From Bradyrhizobium sp. (lineage in GTDB: Bacteria; Pseudomonadota; Alphaproteobacteria; Rhizobiales; Xanthobacteraceae): a stretch of 64,000 bases of DNA. This document shows, piece after piece, positions 16,027 through 25,517 of this stretch. Under the pieces are notes generated by a model, which worked only from the letters and a program-made list of their open reading frames with translations, searched no databases and was not told where the DNA came from. Made by a program: the position numbers and the translations under genes. Location: NCBI RefSeq assembly GCF_030646015.1, contig NZ_JAUSLT010000174.1, positions 1 through 64,000 of the forward strand, in the 5' to 3' direction. Within the stretch, counting starts at the first letter, position 1. Every line of letters starts with the position of its first letter.

Positions 16027-18720
16027 ATGTCAACCTATCGTTTGCAAAATGTGCTTTCGCCCCGTTCGGTTGCGCTGGTCGGGGCCAGTCCGCGACGAGC
16101 ATCGGTCGGGCGCGCCATTCTTGAGAATATTCGCAAAGCGGGATTCCAGGGGGAATTCGGGCTCGTGAATCCACGCTATGCCGAAATCGGCGGTGTTCGG
16201 AGCGTCGGCAGTTTGAGTAAACTGCCGTTCGTACCTGAACTCGTGGTGATCACGGCGCCGGTGCCGGCCATCGTGGGCCTGGTTGATGAAGCAGGAAGGC
16301 TGGGTGCGGCGGGCGCCTTGATTATCACCGCTGGGCTTGGGCATGGTGCGGGGTCGCTTGCGGAGGCGGTCGAACGCGCAGCTCACAAGTATGGAATGAG
16401 GTTGATAGGGCCCAATTGTCTTGGCGTCATGATGCCGGGCGCAAGCCTCAATGCCAGCTTTTCCGCGCACATGCCGGGCCCGGGAAGTCTGGCGCTGATC
16501 TCCCAGTCCGGCGCCATTGCAGCGGGGATGGTGGATTGGGCGGCGCAGCGTGCGGTGGGCTTTTCCGGAATTGTCTCTATCGGTGACCAGCTCGATGTCG
16601 ATATCGCCGATCTGCTGGATTATTTCGCGATGGACGGCAAGACGAGGGCTATTCTGCTCTATGTCGAAGCGATCAAGGACGCCAGCAAGTTTATGTCCGC
16701 AGCGCGCGCCGCCGCCAGGATCAAGCCTGTTGTGGTCGTTAAATCCGGCCGCTTGGCGCAAGGCGCGAAGGCGGCTGCGACCCACACCGGCGCACTGGCC
16801 GGGTCGGATGCGGTCTACGATGCTGCGTTCCGTCGCGCCGGCATCTTGCGGGTATCCGACCTGCGCGAGTTGTTCGATTGCGCCGAGACGCTGGGCCGCC
16901 TCGAATCGCCGCCGGGCAAGCGATTGGCGATCCTGACCAATGGCGGTGGCATCGGGGTTCTGGCGGTCGACAGGCTTGTCGATTTGGGAGGAATTCCAGC
17001 TACAATCGGCCCTGAGACCAGGCAGAAGCTCGACGCAGTATTGCCGTCGACATGGTCCGGCTCGAATCCCGTCGACATCGTTGGCGACGCCGGCCCCGAG
17101 CGTTACGCAGCAGCGCTCGAGCTGCTGCTGGCCGATGCGAGCAATGACGCCGTCCTGGTCATGAACGTCCAGACCGCGATCGCTTCGGCTGACGACATCG
17201 CTGCTACCGTAACCGCAGTGGTCGGCAAGTACCGTGAGAAATATCGCCGCTCGGCCAAGCCGGTGCTTGCGGTCTGGGTCGGAGCGCACCAGAACATCGG
17301 CGACCTTCTGAGCGGCGCCGGGATTCCCAATTACCCTACCGAGGATGACGCGGTGCGAGGCTTCATGCATCTTGTGAAGCATCGCGAGGTCGTGACTGCG
17401 CTGGCGCAGGTTCCGCCTGCCATGCCAAGCGAGTTCGCGCCCGATAGCGAGGCCGCTCGCGCAATCGTGGCGGGCGCGCTTGCCGATGGCCGCCGGTGGC
17501 TCGACCCGGTCGAAGTCAGGCGCCTGCTGGAGGCTTATGACATTGCGATGGTTCCTACGTTTGCAGCCGCCGATGCCGATCAGGCGGTTGCTTACGCTTC
17601 GGAGATTTTCGCGCAGGGCGCGACCGTGGTGCTCAAGATCATGTCGCGGGACATTGTTCATAAATCCGACGTCGGTGGCGTCGTTCTCAATCTCACCAGC
17701 CCCGAAGCGGTGCGTGATGCGACGGCCGGCATCCTGTCGCGGGCCAAGGCGCTTCGCCCGGAGGCAAGGATTTCCGGCGTCATCGTGCAGGCGATGGTGG
17801 TGCGGCTGAAGGCGCGCGAGCTCATTCTTGGCTTCGCCGACGATCCAACCTTCGGCACCGTGATCGTATTCGGCCGAGGCGGTACCGCGGTCGAGATCAT
17901 CAACGACAAGGCGTTGGCGCTGCCGCCGCTGGACCTGCAACTGGCGCGGGACCTGATCGAGCGCACCCGCGTCTCGAGGCTGTTACGCGCCTACCGGGAT
18001 GTGCCGGCGGTCAAGCCGGACGCCGTTGCGATGGTTCTGGTCAAGTTGGCGCAGATGGCTGCGGATATTCCGGAGATCCGGGAGCTGGACATCAATCCCT
18101 TGTTGGCTGACGAAGCCGGAGTACTCGCGGTCGATGCGCGCATCGCCGTCGGGACGGTGGAGCGAAAGTTCAAGGGGTCGGGCCCCGGCAATTTCGCCGT
18201 GCGGGCCTATCCGTCGCAATGGCAGCGACATTTGGAGGTCAAGGACGGCTGGCGGGTCTTCGTGCGCCCGATTCGTCCCGAGGATGAGCCGTTGATCCAC
18301 GAATTCCTGCGACATGTCACCAGCCATGATCTGCGGCTGCGTTTCTTTGCGCCGATGAAGGAGTTTACCCACGAATTCATTGCCCGGCTAACCCAGCTCG
18401 ACTATGCCCGCGCGATGGCCTTCGTCGCGGTGGACGAGACCACTGACGAGTTGCTCGGCGTCGTTCGAATTCATTCCGATTCGATCTATGAGAGCGGCGA
18501 ATACGCCATCCTCTTGCGCTCCGATCTCAAGGGCAGGGGGCTCGGCTGGGCATTGATGCAGCTGATCATCGAATACGCCAGGTCAGAAGGGCTCAAGGTG
18601 ATCGCAGGCGACGTCCTTCAGGAGAACACAGTGATGCTGGGGATGTGCCGAAACCTTGGCTTCGAAGTGAAAGCCGATCCTCACGAGCACGGCATTTGCA
18701 ACGTCAAGCTCAAGCTTTAA
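16027..18720 (+). CDS. NDP-forming acyl-CoA synthetase fused to GNAT; Pat-like protein acetyltransferase
   Basis: 897 residues. Order: CoA-binding Rossmann domain (about 8-130), succinyl-CoA-ligase-like domain (about 150-290, containing T-H-T-G-A-L-A-G), ATP-grasp domain (about 495-715) and a C-terminal GNAT domain (about 738-890) with R-S-D-L-K-G-R-G-L-G-W-A-L-M. This is the architecture of Pat/PatZ lysine acetyltransferases, which acetylate acyl-CoA synthetases to control them. Some relatives are bona fide ADP-forming synthetases, so enzymatic activity of the synthetase half is uncertain. The gene stands alone; the cytochrome gene downstream is convergent. Confidence 0.9.
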   Translation: MSTYRLQNVLSPRSVALVGASPRRASVGRAILENIRKAGFQGEFGLVNPRYAEIGGVRSVGSLSKLPFVPELVVITAPVPAIVGLVDEAGRLGAAGALIITAGLGHGAGSLAEAVERAAHKYGMRLIGPNCLGVMMPGASLNASFSAHMPGPGSLALISQSGAIAAGMVDWAAQRAVGFSGIVSIGDQLDVDIADLLDYFAMDGKTRAILLYVEAIKDASKFMSAARAAARIKPVVVVKSGRLAQGAKAAATHTGALAGSDAVYDAAFRRAGILRVSDLRELFDCAETLGRLESPPGKRLAILTNGGGIGVLAVDRLVDLGGIPATIGPETRQKLDAVLPSTWSGSNPVDIVGDAGPERYAAALELLLADASNDAVLVMNVQTAIASADDIAATVTAVVGKYREKYRRSAKPVLAVWVGAHQNIGDLLSGAGIPNYPTEDDAVRGFMHLVKHREVVTALAQVPPAMPSEFAPDSEAARAIVAGALADGRRWLDPVEVRRLLEAYDIAMVPTFAAADADQAVAYASEIFAQGATVVLKIMSRDIVHKSDVGGVVLNLTSPEAVRDATAGILSRAKALRPEARISGVIVQAMVVRLKARELILGFADDPTFGTVIVFGRGGTAVEIINDKALALPPLDLQLARDLIERTRVSRLLRAYRDVPAVKPDAVAMVLVKLAQMAADIPEIRELDINPLLADEAGVLAVDARIAVGTVERKFKGSGPGNFAVRAYPSQWQRHLEVKDGWRVFVRPIRPEDEPLIHEFLRHVTSHDLRLRFFAPMKEFTHEFIARLTQLDYARAMAFVAVDETTDELLGVVRIHSDSIYESGEYAILLRSDLKGRGLGWALMQLIIEYARSEGLKVIAGDVLQENTVMLGMCRNLGFEVKADPHEHGICNVKLKL

Positions 18721-18781
18721 GGCGGCGAAAGCGCCGGCGGCTGGTGTCGGTTCCCGTTTCAGCCGCCTGGCTGCAACGGCG

Positions 18782-19099
18782 CTATTCCAGCGTCTTCAAA
18801 AACGAAAGCAGATCATTAATCTGGTCTGGCTCAAGCCGGAACTCCGGCATGGTTGGATGGCCGGTGACGATTCCCTCGGCCAGCGCTTCGGCGAGGGACT
18901 CTATCGGATAGCGTTTGTGCAAGGTGCGGAACGGCGGCGCGATCTGGAGTGGGCTTGGAGTTACCTGGTCGATCGAATGGCAACGCGCGCAATTGGTCAG
19001 TGCGAACGTCTTGCCACGCTGCTCGGCGGGCGAGGCGGCCAGTGCCGGTGCTGTCAGCATCAGTGTCACGAAGGCTTGACGCAGGGTAAATCGCAGCAT
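18782..19099 (-). CDS. Small periplasmic c-type cytochrome
   Basis: 105 residues. A signal peptide (1 to about 21, A-L-A-A) is followed by one haem site C37-A-R-C40-H41 and a likely axial Met84 in P-T-M-P-E-F. It is a class I monohaem cytochrome and carries electrons in the periplasm; partners unknown. It is divergent from the fnrN-like gene, with an FNR-type box between them 60 bp upstream of its start, so anaerobic or microaerobic control is likely. Confidence 0.9.
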   Translation of the reverse strand: MLRFTLRQAFVTLMLTAPALAASPAEQRGKTFALTNCARCHSIDQVTPSPLQIAPPFRTLHKRYPIESLAEALAEGIVTGHPTMPEFRLEPDQINDLLSFLKTLE

Positions 19100-19158
19100 G
19101 GCGGGCCGATCTTTTCTGTGACGGACATGCTTTGATAGAGCCGCGAAGCCGGCGGTCC

Positions 19159-19172
19159 TTGATCTGCATCAA
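19159..19172. promoter_or_regulatory. FNR/FixK-type box (anaerobox), perfect
   Basis: TTGATCTGCATCAA is a perfect TTGAT-N4-ATCAA palindrome. It lies between the divergent cytochrome c gene and the fnrN-like regulator, 60 bp from the former and 77 bp from the latter. The regulator conserves E-x2-S-R in its recognition helix, the residues that read this sequence in FNR, so autoregulation plus cytochrome control is plausible. Confidence 0.85.
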
Positions 19173-19249
19173 CCGGTAAATGGAGGATCCATTAAGATGC
19201 GGCGGATCGGCAGCTCATTTGGCTGCCGCCGGCCGCCTTGGAGTGATAC

Positions 19250-19963
19250 ATGAAGATTTCTCTGGTCGCAGGTGAGCCGATCGGGCAGCCCTGTGCCGAT
19301 TGCGGGATACGCTGCTTCAGCGTTTGCGCCGCGCTCGACAAGGCCGAACTGCGGGAACTGGAGCATCTGGGCCGCCATATCCATTTCGTATCCTGCGAGA
19401 CCGTGTTTGGGCAGGAGGAATTGACGACGTCAGTTTACAATCTTCTTGAGGGGGTCATGCGCCTCTACAAGCTGCTGCCCGATGGCCGCCGGCAGATCGT
19501 TGGCTTTGCCTTGCCCGGCGATTTCCTGGGGATGACGACATCAGCGCGACATAGCTTCTCGGCGGACGCGATCGGCGCCGTAGCCGTTTGCCGATTCTCC
19601 AGAACTTCGTTCGCGCGCTTCATCGAGGACAAGCCGCACCTTCTGCGCCGCATCAACGAATTGGCAATTCGCGAACTGAGCCGGGCACAGGACCACATGG
19701 TGCTCCTCGGTCGTCGCTCGGCCGAAGAGAAAGTCGCGACTTTCCTGCTCAACTGGCGCGATCGGCTGGTTCAGCTGAGGGGGCCGGCAAATACGGTGCC
19801 GTTGCCGATGAGTCGCCAGGACATCGCGGATTTTCTCGGCCTGACCATTGAAACGGTCAGCCGGACCTTCACCAAGCTGGAACGCGACCGTGTGATCGGA
19901 ATCCAGCCCGGAAGCGTGTGCTTGCTGGATACGGCGCGCGCCGAGGCGATGGCCGCGGCCTGA
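19250..19963 (+). CDS. FNR-type oxygen-sensing transcription regulator (FnrN/AadR-like)
   Basis: 237 residues of the Crp/Fnr family. Cysteines C15-x2-C18-x7-C26 plus C114 match the four ligands of an FNR 4Fe-4S cluster in the FnrN arrangement; an extra C22 is present. The C-terminal helix-turn-helix has E201-T-V-S204-R205. FixK proteins lack these cysteines, so this one should sense oxygen directly. A perfect box is upstream and another is downstream at 20002. A hairpin (CGGCAGC/GCTGCCG, 19208-19228) lies in the 5' leader, before the CTTGGAG ribosome site. Confidence 0.92.
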   Translation: MKISLVAGEPIGQPCADCGIRCFSVCAALDKAELRELEHLGRHIHFVSCETVFGQEELTTSVYNLLEGVMRLYKLLPDGRRQIVGFALPGDFLGMTTSARHSFSADAIGAVAVCRFSRTSFARFIEDKPHLLRRINELAIRELSRAQDHMVLLGRRSAEEKVATFLLNWRDRLVQLRGPANTVPLPMSRQDIADFLGLTIETVSRTFTKLERDRVIGIQPGSVCLLDTARAEAMAAA

Positions 19964-20001
19964 CGGGGGCGGCTGGCGCGCTCCCCGTACCGTTTGCGAA
20001 T

Positions 20002-20015
20002 TTGATCCGCGTCAA
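20002..20015. promoter_or_regulatory. FNR/FixK-type box, one mismatch
   Basis: TTGATCCGCGTCAA deviates from TTGAT-N4-ATCAA at one base. It lies 53 bp upstream of the ATG of the 44-residue membrane protein. Confidence 0.7.
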
Positions 20016-20068
20016 CGTCCGATAGCCCCGATAGACGATAATGAATCCGTTTTCTGGCGGAGGCCGTC

Positions 20069-20203
20069 ATGTCAATGCTGGTGGTTGCGGGCGTATTGTC
20101 GGTATTCGCGGTGTTCGCCGTTGTGCTGATCTGGGGTGATTTTCAAACGCGGCCGGCGCGGCGAGAGACCGACGCGATTCATCAATGGCGTCGAAGCTTT
20201 TGA
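20069..20203 (+). CDS. 44-residue membrane protein downstream of an FNR box
   Basis: The product begins M-S-M-L-V-V-A-G-V-L with a single membrane helix to about residue 23, then W-G-D-F-Q-T-R and a basic tail ending W-R-R-S-F. The ribosome site GGCGGAGG precedes ATG 20069. Size and layout recall small subunits of respiratory oxidases such as CcoQ or CydX, but no sequence match is claimed and no oxidase gene is nearby. Position right after the fnrN-like gene and its own box suggest expression at low oxygen. Confidence 0.65.
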   Translation: MSMLVVAGVLSVFAVFAVVLIWGDFQTRPARRETDAIHQWRRSF

Positions 20204-20430
20204 GCAGGGCCACCGGCGCCGCAGGGGCAGTTGCTGACATGCCGCGGCTTGCAGCGATGAGCACCTGGCGGGCGGAGCCGGTCCTTTTATCGTCCGCTGG
20301 CGACGGCCATGCGCGACCGGGTGTCTCGCCGGCGCATTGCCAATCCCAAGGCCAGAGTGCAATCATCTCCCAAAGGATTGCGGCCGGTTGTCCGGAAAAC
20401 GCCGTCTTGGTGTCATGGGGGAAAATTGGC

Positions 20431-21399
20431 ATGCGTTGGCTTCATTCGCTGGTACCGGCACTTGCGCTCCTCTTGAGCGGCCATGCCGTCGCGCAAACGG
20501 CTTATCCAGACCGGCCGATCAAGATGATCGTGCCCCTGGCGGCGGCCAGCGCGGTCGATGTCGCGGCAAGGATCGTGACCCAGAAGATGGCCGACAATAT
20601 GGGCCAGCAAATCGTGATCCTGAATCAGCCCTGAGCGTCCGGGCTGATCGGCGCGGAGGCGGTCGCCAGAGCCGAGCCAGACGGTTACACGATTGGCGGT
20701 TTCAACGACAGCATCATGACCATGGTGCCCAACCTGCAGTCCAAGATGCGTTGGGACATCCTCAGGGATTTCGAGCCGGTGTCGTTGGTCGCGACGGTGG
20801 AGTGGGGGCTGATCGCCAACAATCAGACCAGCTACAGGAACGCGGCGGATCTGATTGCTGCGGCGAAGGCTTCTCCCGGAAAGATCGACTATGGCTCCGG
20901 TGGTCCGGGCAGCCCGCAGCATCTGGCAATGGCGATGTTCGCCTCCGCCGCCGGGGTCTCGCTGACGCATGTGCCCTACAAAGGCGCAACGCAGGCTGCA
21001 ACCGATGTCGCTGCCGGCCAGATTCCCGTGGGCTTTCAGGGGCTCGGTACGGTCGCGGCGCTGGTGCGCGGCGGTTCGCTCAAACTGACCGGGGTGACCA
21101 CCGAGAAGAGGTTGCCGCAATTCCCTGACGTGCCGACCGTTTCGGAATCCGGCCTGCCCGGATTCTTCTTCAATTCCTGGTTTGCGATTCTCGCGCCAGC
21201 CGGGACACCCAGGCAGATCATTGCGCGGCTGAACGCTGAAGTGCTGAAAGCGGTTGGCGATCCCGAGATTCGCCGCAAGCTGGAGGAACTGGGTTTTGCG
21301 GTGCGCGGCAGCTCGGCCGAGGAGCTGCGGGTCATGACGCGAGATCAGTTCGCCAAATATGCGCGCGTGATTAAAGAAATGGGGATCGCCAAGGAATAG
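20431..21399 (+). pseudogene. Bug/TctC-type periplasmic receptor interrupted by one in-frame TGA
   Basis: A 67-codon first part has a signal peptide (A-V-A-Q boundary) and the family start Y-P-D-R-P-I-K-M-I-V-P. At 20632-20634 a TGA interrupts I-L-N-Q-P-(stop)-A-S-G-L-I-G-A-E-A-V; the family has R-P-G-A-x-G here, so a GGA glycine codon has become TGA by a single base change. The frame then stays open for 255 codons with all later Bug features (D-G-Y-T-I, V-P-Y-K-G, P-T-V-S-E-S-G). Otherwise intact, so the mutation is recent, a sequencing error, or read through. No transporter genes adjoin it. Confidence 0.88.
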
Positions 21400-21401
21400 C
21401 A

Positions 21402-21428
21402 CCGCCGGCTGCGATCAGCAGCCGGCGG
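21402..21428 (+). terminator. Strong hairpin after the Bug receptor, no T-run
   Basis: Perfect 11-bp stem CCGCCGGCTGC/GCAGCCGGCGG with a GATCA loop, immediately after the stop codon. There is no U-tract, so it may protect or terminate weakly. Confidence 0.5.
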
Positions 21429-21732
21429 TCCGTCTTGGATTCGCATCGTGCCGACGGCCGTCGCGACCGCGATAGAACTGTGCGTCTTGCGCGCAGAAGG
21501 GTTCACGGTGAGGTTGGTGCCGCGTCGCAGCCTGTGGGTGCGCTATCTGTGATCCGCTACCACAGGCGATAACTCGCCCCGCCAGAATTGTCATCCAATC
21601 ACTCCCATCCCAAAAATCCCATCCGGCGCTTTGCTTGCCCGCGCCCCCGTCATGCGCATAATGCGGCTGCAAATGCTTGTTCCGCCATGATCTTTCGCTA
21701 ATCTGAATTCCGGGTGGATGGAGGAGCCGAGG

Positions 21733-24700
21733 GTGCGTTGTCAGGTTTGTCAGTCGACCCTGAAAGCCGGCGACGTGTATTGCTCGTCCTGCGGTGCGGT
21801 CGTCCCCGAACATCCTCCAGCAGCTCCCGAAGTTCGCGGCCGCATCGCCGGCGAGCGGAAATATCTCACGGTGCTCTGCGCGGATCTGCAGCGCTCGACC
21901 GATTTGATCTCGGAGCTGGACCCCGAGGCGGCGATTTCCCGGCTCGAGCCGGCGCTGATTGCGATGCGCACCGCTGTTCGCCGCAATCGCGGGATCGTCA
22001 GCAAGGAAGGCGGCGACGGGCTGATCGCGCTTTTCGGTGCCCCGCATGCCGACGACAATCACGCCGTCATGGCCTGTCACGCGGCGGTCGAGCTGGTTCG
22101 CCGGATCAGGCTGTTGAACGATCCGGCGCTTCTGGTGCGGGTCGGGGTTCATTCCGGCTATGTCGTCGCCCATGTCATCGAGGCCGACTTCTCCTCGATC
22201 TATGAAGCAGGGGGGCCTGCGGTCCATCTGGTCAAGCGGCTCGAAAACGCCGCGCAGGCCGGGCAAATCCTGGTCTCGGAATCCTGCCAGAGCCTGGCTG
22301 CAGGACTGGTGACTTTCAACGCGCTACCCCCGAGGCGGCTGGAGGGGTTTTCCGCGCTCGTTCCTTGCTACGAACTCGCCGAAATCAGCGGGCTTACCCG
22401 CTGGCGCGCCCGCTCGACCAAAGGGCTTTCGTCGTTTGTCGGACGCGCCGAGGAGATTTCCCTACTCGAGCGGGCGGCGCGGGAGGCCGGTTCGTCCGGA
22501 CAGATCGTCGCGCTGGTGGGTACGGCCGGCATCGGAAAATCCCGAATCGCTCATGAATTCGTCGGCGCGCTGCGGGAGAAGAACTGGCAGGTGCTGGAGG
22601 CGGAAGGCAACCCGCTGGAGCAGGCGGTGCCGTATGCATTGCTGAAGAAGCTGCTCCAGAGCGCGCTGCAGGCGGGCAATGCCGGGCCGGCAGATCAACC
22701 TGACTTGCCGGAAGGGCCCGCACCCGCGCATTCCGACCTTTGGCCGGCCGCGCTTTGCTCGGTTCTGGACCAGCCGGTCACCGACAGCCGCTGGAACGAT
22801 CTCGAACCGCTGTTGCGGCGCCGCGCGATCATCGATGCCGTCCGCAATGCGATCGGCAGGGTGATTGCGACGCGGCCAACCATCCTGCTTCTCGAGGATA
22901 TTCACTGGATCGATGGCCAAAGCGAAACTGCGATCGAGGCTCTGATGTCGCTGACGGCGGGCCATCCGCTCCTGGTGCTGCTGACGTGGCGGACCGAAGA
23001 CACGCCGGGATGGCTGGCCCGGCTGAACGTGCGCCGGATCTGGCTGCGGTCGCTCGATATCTCCTCGGCAAACGCCCTGCTTGACGACCTGCTCGGCGCC
23101 GGGCCGGAGCTCGACGCGCTCAAGGCTCAGATCCTTCGCCACACCGGCCTGGTTCCGCTTTTCATCGAGGAGGTGGCGCGGCAACTCCTCAATCGTGGCG
23201 TCCTCGACGCCGATGCCGGCCGGTTTGCCGCCAGAACCTCGTGGGAGGCGCTGGAAATTCCGCCAACCGTGCAGGGGGTCATTGCGTCACGCATCGATCG
23301 CCTGCCGAAGGAGGACAAGGCGCTTCTCCAACTCGCTTCCGTCGTCGGACCGCGCATCCCGCCCCCCTTGCTGACGGCCGTGACCGGCATGCCGGCAGCC
23401 GAGCTGCAGAGCCGTCTCTGGTCGCTGGAAATTCTGGATTTTCTGGTCGAGTCGCGTTGGCTGGCCGCCCCGGAATACGAATTCGCGCACGACCTCATTC
23501 GCGAGGTTGCCTACGATTCGATCCTCCGCCCGCAGCGCCAGGAGCTGCACTGCCGGATTTTGGCCGCGCTGGAAGCCAATGCGCTGGGTCACCAAGAGGA
23601 GGTCGCTGAGGCATTGTGCCACCATGCCGTCAAAGCGCGGGACTGGGCGAAAGCGGACCAGTACGGATACATGGCGGCGAAGAAGGCCTTGGCCAGATCT
23701 GCATTCCGCGATGCAACAGAATACTTCCAGATTGCGATGGACGCGGTCGACAAGCAACCGGCTTCGACGGCGCGTGAGCAGCGGGCGATTGACTTGCGTA
23801 TCGAGGCACGAATGGCGTTTTCGCCATTTGGAAAGACGGCGGAATGGCTTGATCTATGTCATGATGCGGAAGCGCGCTCCGAAAAGATCGGAGATGAGTC
23901 GAGACAGCTTGCTTCGATCGCCGTAAGGGCAGCCGCGCTGAACTTTTATGGAACACCCTATGAGGCCATCACTGCGGCGGAGGAGGCCGTTGCTCTCGCC
24001 AACCGGTTGGCAGACGCGACCTGGCTGGGCTTCGCTGAGTATGGCCTCGGTCAGGCCTATTTCATCGCTGGCCGTTATCGGGATGCAGTACAGGCTCTAA
24101 GTCGGGCGACTGCGCGATTTGCGGCCAAGCCCGGGAATGTCCCGCCGGGAACGACAGGATCGAGTCTTCTTGTTCTATCTTGTATGATGAAGGCGATCGT
24201 CCATGCCTCGCTGGGCGAGTTCGAACAATCAGAGGATTGCGCCACGAAGGCAGGCGATCTCGCGGGAGAGAGCGGACTGTCATATGATATGATTGCGGCC
24301 AGCTACGGCCGCGGCCTGTCGCAGTTGGTTCTCGGCAACCTCGACGAGGCAGAAGGCGCCCTCGACGAGGCCGCTTTCCTTTCTCGCGAGAACGAAGTCC
24401 GGCTATTTTTGCCCCTTGTGTTATGCGGACTTGGAAATCTCTATCTCCAGCGCGGGCGCGCGGCGGAAGCGAGAGACATACTTCTTGAGGCAAAGGACGA
24501 GGCCGACGCACTTGGTCATTCGTCTAGTGGCCTGTTGGCGTCGACTTATCTGGCTTCCGCTTATGCGCAACTCGGGGATATTCCTCACGGGCTGGAAGGC
24601 GCGCGTGCGTGCCAGGCGGGGGCAAAACAGAAGGGCTATCAAGGGATCGAAGCATTGGCCTTCTTTACCGAGGCCGGCATTTTATCCCTTCAGGGTGCTC

Positions 24701-24939
24701 TCGGCGCCGTCGAAGCGATCGCCCGGCTTGAGAGGTCGATCGAAATCTCAGCCAGGCTTGGGATGCTGCCCCTGCTGGGGTTGGCAAAGGGAATGATGGC
24801 GCGTCTGCTGGATGCTTCAGGAAGGAAGTCCGAGGCCAAGCATGAACTAGTCCAGGCGATCGATCTATTTGACAAGTCGAAAATGAGCGTTCAACTTGAG
24901 CGAGCGAAGATAGCGCTCTCCAAGTTCACGGATTTTTAG
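21733..24939 (+). CDS. Zinc ribbon-class III cyclase-AAA ATPase-TPR signalling protein
   Basis: About 1068 residues. Zinc ribbon at the start (C-Q-V-C and C-S-S-C), class III nucleotide cyclase domain (about 38-215) with metal Asp in C-A-D-L-Q-R-S-T and G-G-D-G-L-I-A-L-F, AAA/NTPase domain (about 225-560) with Walker A G-T-A-G-I-G-K-S and L-L-L-E-D-I-H-W-I-D, then helical TPR-like repeats to the end. The usual cyclase Asn is His (A-V-H-L-V-K-R-L). Such proteins couple protein-protein sensing to cyclic nucleotide synthesis; the signal is unknown. GTG 21733 is preferred over ATG 21718 because GGAGGAG lies eight bases upstream. The 304 bp before it show no other feature. Confidence 0.88.
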   Translation: MRCQVCQSTLKAGDVYCSSCGAVVPEHPPAAPEVRGRIAGERKYLTVLCADLQRSTDLISELDPEAAISRLEPALIAMRTAVRRNRGIVSKEGGDGLIALFGAPHADDNHAVMACHAAVELVRRIRLLNDPALLVRVGVHSGYVVAHVIEADFSSIYEAGGPAVHLVKRLENAAQAGQILVSESCQSLAAGLVTFNALPPRRLEGFSALVPCYELAEISGLTRWRARSTKGLSSFVGRAEEISLLERAAREAGSSGQIVALVGTAGIGKSRIAHEFVGALREKNWQVLEAEGNPLEQAVPYALLKKLLQSALQAGNAGPADQPDLPEGPAPAHSDLWPAALCSVLDQPVTDSRWNDLEPLLRRRAIIDAVRNAIGRVIATRPTILLLEDIHWIDGQSETAIEALMSLTAGHPLLVLLTWRTEDTPGWLARLNVRRIWLRSLDISSANALLDDLLGAGPELDALKAQILRHTGLVPLFIEEVARQLLNRGVLDADAGRFAARTSWEALEIPPTVQGVIASRIDRLPKEDKALLQLASVVGPRIPPPLLTAVTGMPAAELQSRLWSLEILDFLVESRWLAAPEYEFAHDLIREVAYDSILRPQRQELHCRILAALEANALGHQEEVAEALCHHAVKARDWAKADQYGYMAAKKALARSAFRDATEYFQIAMDAVDKQPASTAREQRAIDLRIEARMAFSPFGKTAEWLDLCHDAEARSEKIGDESRQLASIAVRAAALNFYGTPYEAITAAEEAVALANRLADATWLGFAEYGLGQAYFIAGRYRDAVQALSRATARFAAKPGNVPPGTTGSSLLVLSCMMKAIVHASLGEFEQSEDCATKAGDLAGESGLSYDMIAASYGRGLSQLVLGNLDEAEGALDEAAFLSRENEVRLFLPLVLCGLGNLYLQRGRAAEARDILLEAKDEADALGHSSSGLLASTYLASAYAQLGDIPHGLEGARACQAGAKQKGYQGIEALAFFTEAGILSLQGALGAVEAIARLERSIEISARLGMLPLLGLAKGMMARLLDASGRKSEAKHELVQAIDLFDKSKMSVQLERAKIALSKFTDF

Positions 24940-24980
24940 CATTATTGCAATCGCGGCATCGCTTATTGAAGGAGTCGATC

Positions 24981-25370
24981 ATGTCTGGATTGGTCTATGG
25001 CGGAAAATTTGAAGCATTGATGAATGAACTGAGCAGTCCCGAAAACGTTGCTGCGACGGCGGCGAAATTCAGGGCGCTGGAGCAGCAGCATGGCGCTTAT
25101 TCCTTTGGCAAATTTGTCAAACTCACGACCCCCCAAGCTAGCGAGTATTCCAACTGGGAAACCCACGCGGGAGGAATACCGGAGTCGATCCAGAACCGCC
25201 TCACTGAAATTATTTCCACCAACTTCAGATCCGCAGCGCCGATGCCGATGAGGCTGAAGGTCGGCGATAATATCGACGCTACGCATGATTTGTATGTCAG
25301 AACGTTCGCGTACAATGGCCATATCTACATAGGCCTGCACATGCTCTGCCCGAATCCAGATTTGAAATGA
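24981..25370 (+). CDS. Hypothetical protein, 129 aa
   Basis: Not recognised. A mixed alpha/beta soluble protein with no signal peptide or membrane helix; the C-terminal half (A-T-H-D-L-Y-V-R-T-F-A-Y-N-G-H-I-Y-I-G-L-H) looks like paired strands. ATG 24981 has GAAGGAG six bases upstream; the upstream open part from 24945 is not protein-like. It follows the cyclase-TPR gene by 41 bp on the same strand, so the two may be cotranscribed and functionally linked. Confidence 0.75.
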   Translation: MSGLVYGGKFEALMNELSSPENVAATAAKFRALEQQHGAYSFGKFVKLTTPQASEYSNWETHAGGIPESIQNRLTEIISTNFRSAAPMPMRLKVGDNIDATHDLYVRTFAYNGHIYIGLHMLCPNPDLK

Positions 25371-25517
25371 TCTGTTACTGAAGGGTGCTGTCAGCAGTCC
25401 TTATTTCAGGGCAAATGACATATCCTTGCGGATTCCAGGTTTTTCAGTTGGTTCAGGGTCGAGGTCGACATTTTGGGATTCCAGCAGGCATTAATTCTTG
25501 CTTGCTGGCGTTCCGGC

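Noticed and set aside
16030..17940. 636-codon minus-strand frame
   Set aside because: Complement of the Pat-like gene. No recognisable motif.
20632..20634. Selenocysteine codon in the Bug receptor
   Set aside because: The family has Gly at this place, no selenoprotein is known among Bug receptors, and no insertion-type hairpin was seen just after the TGA.
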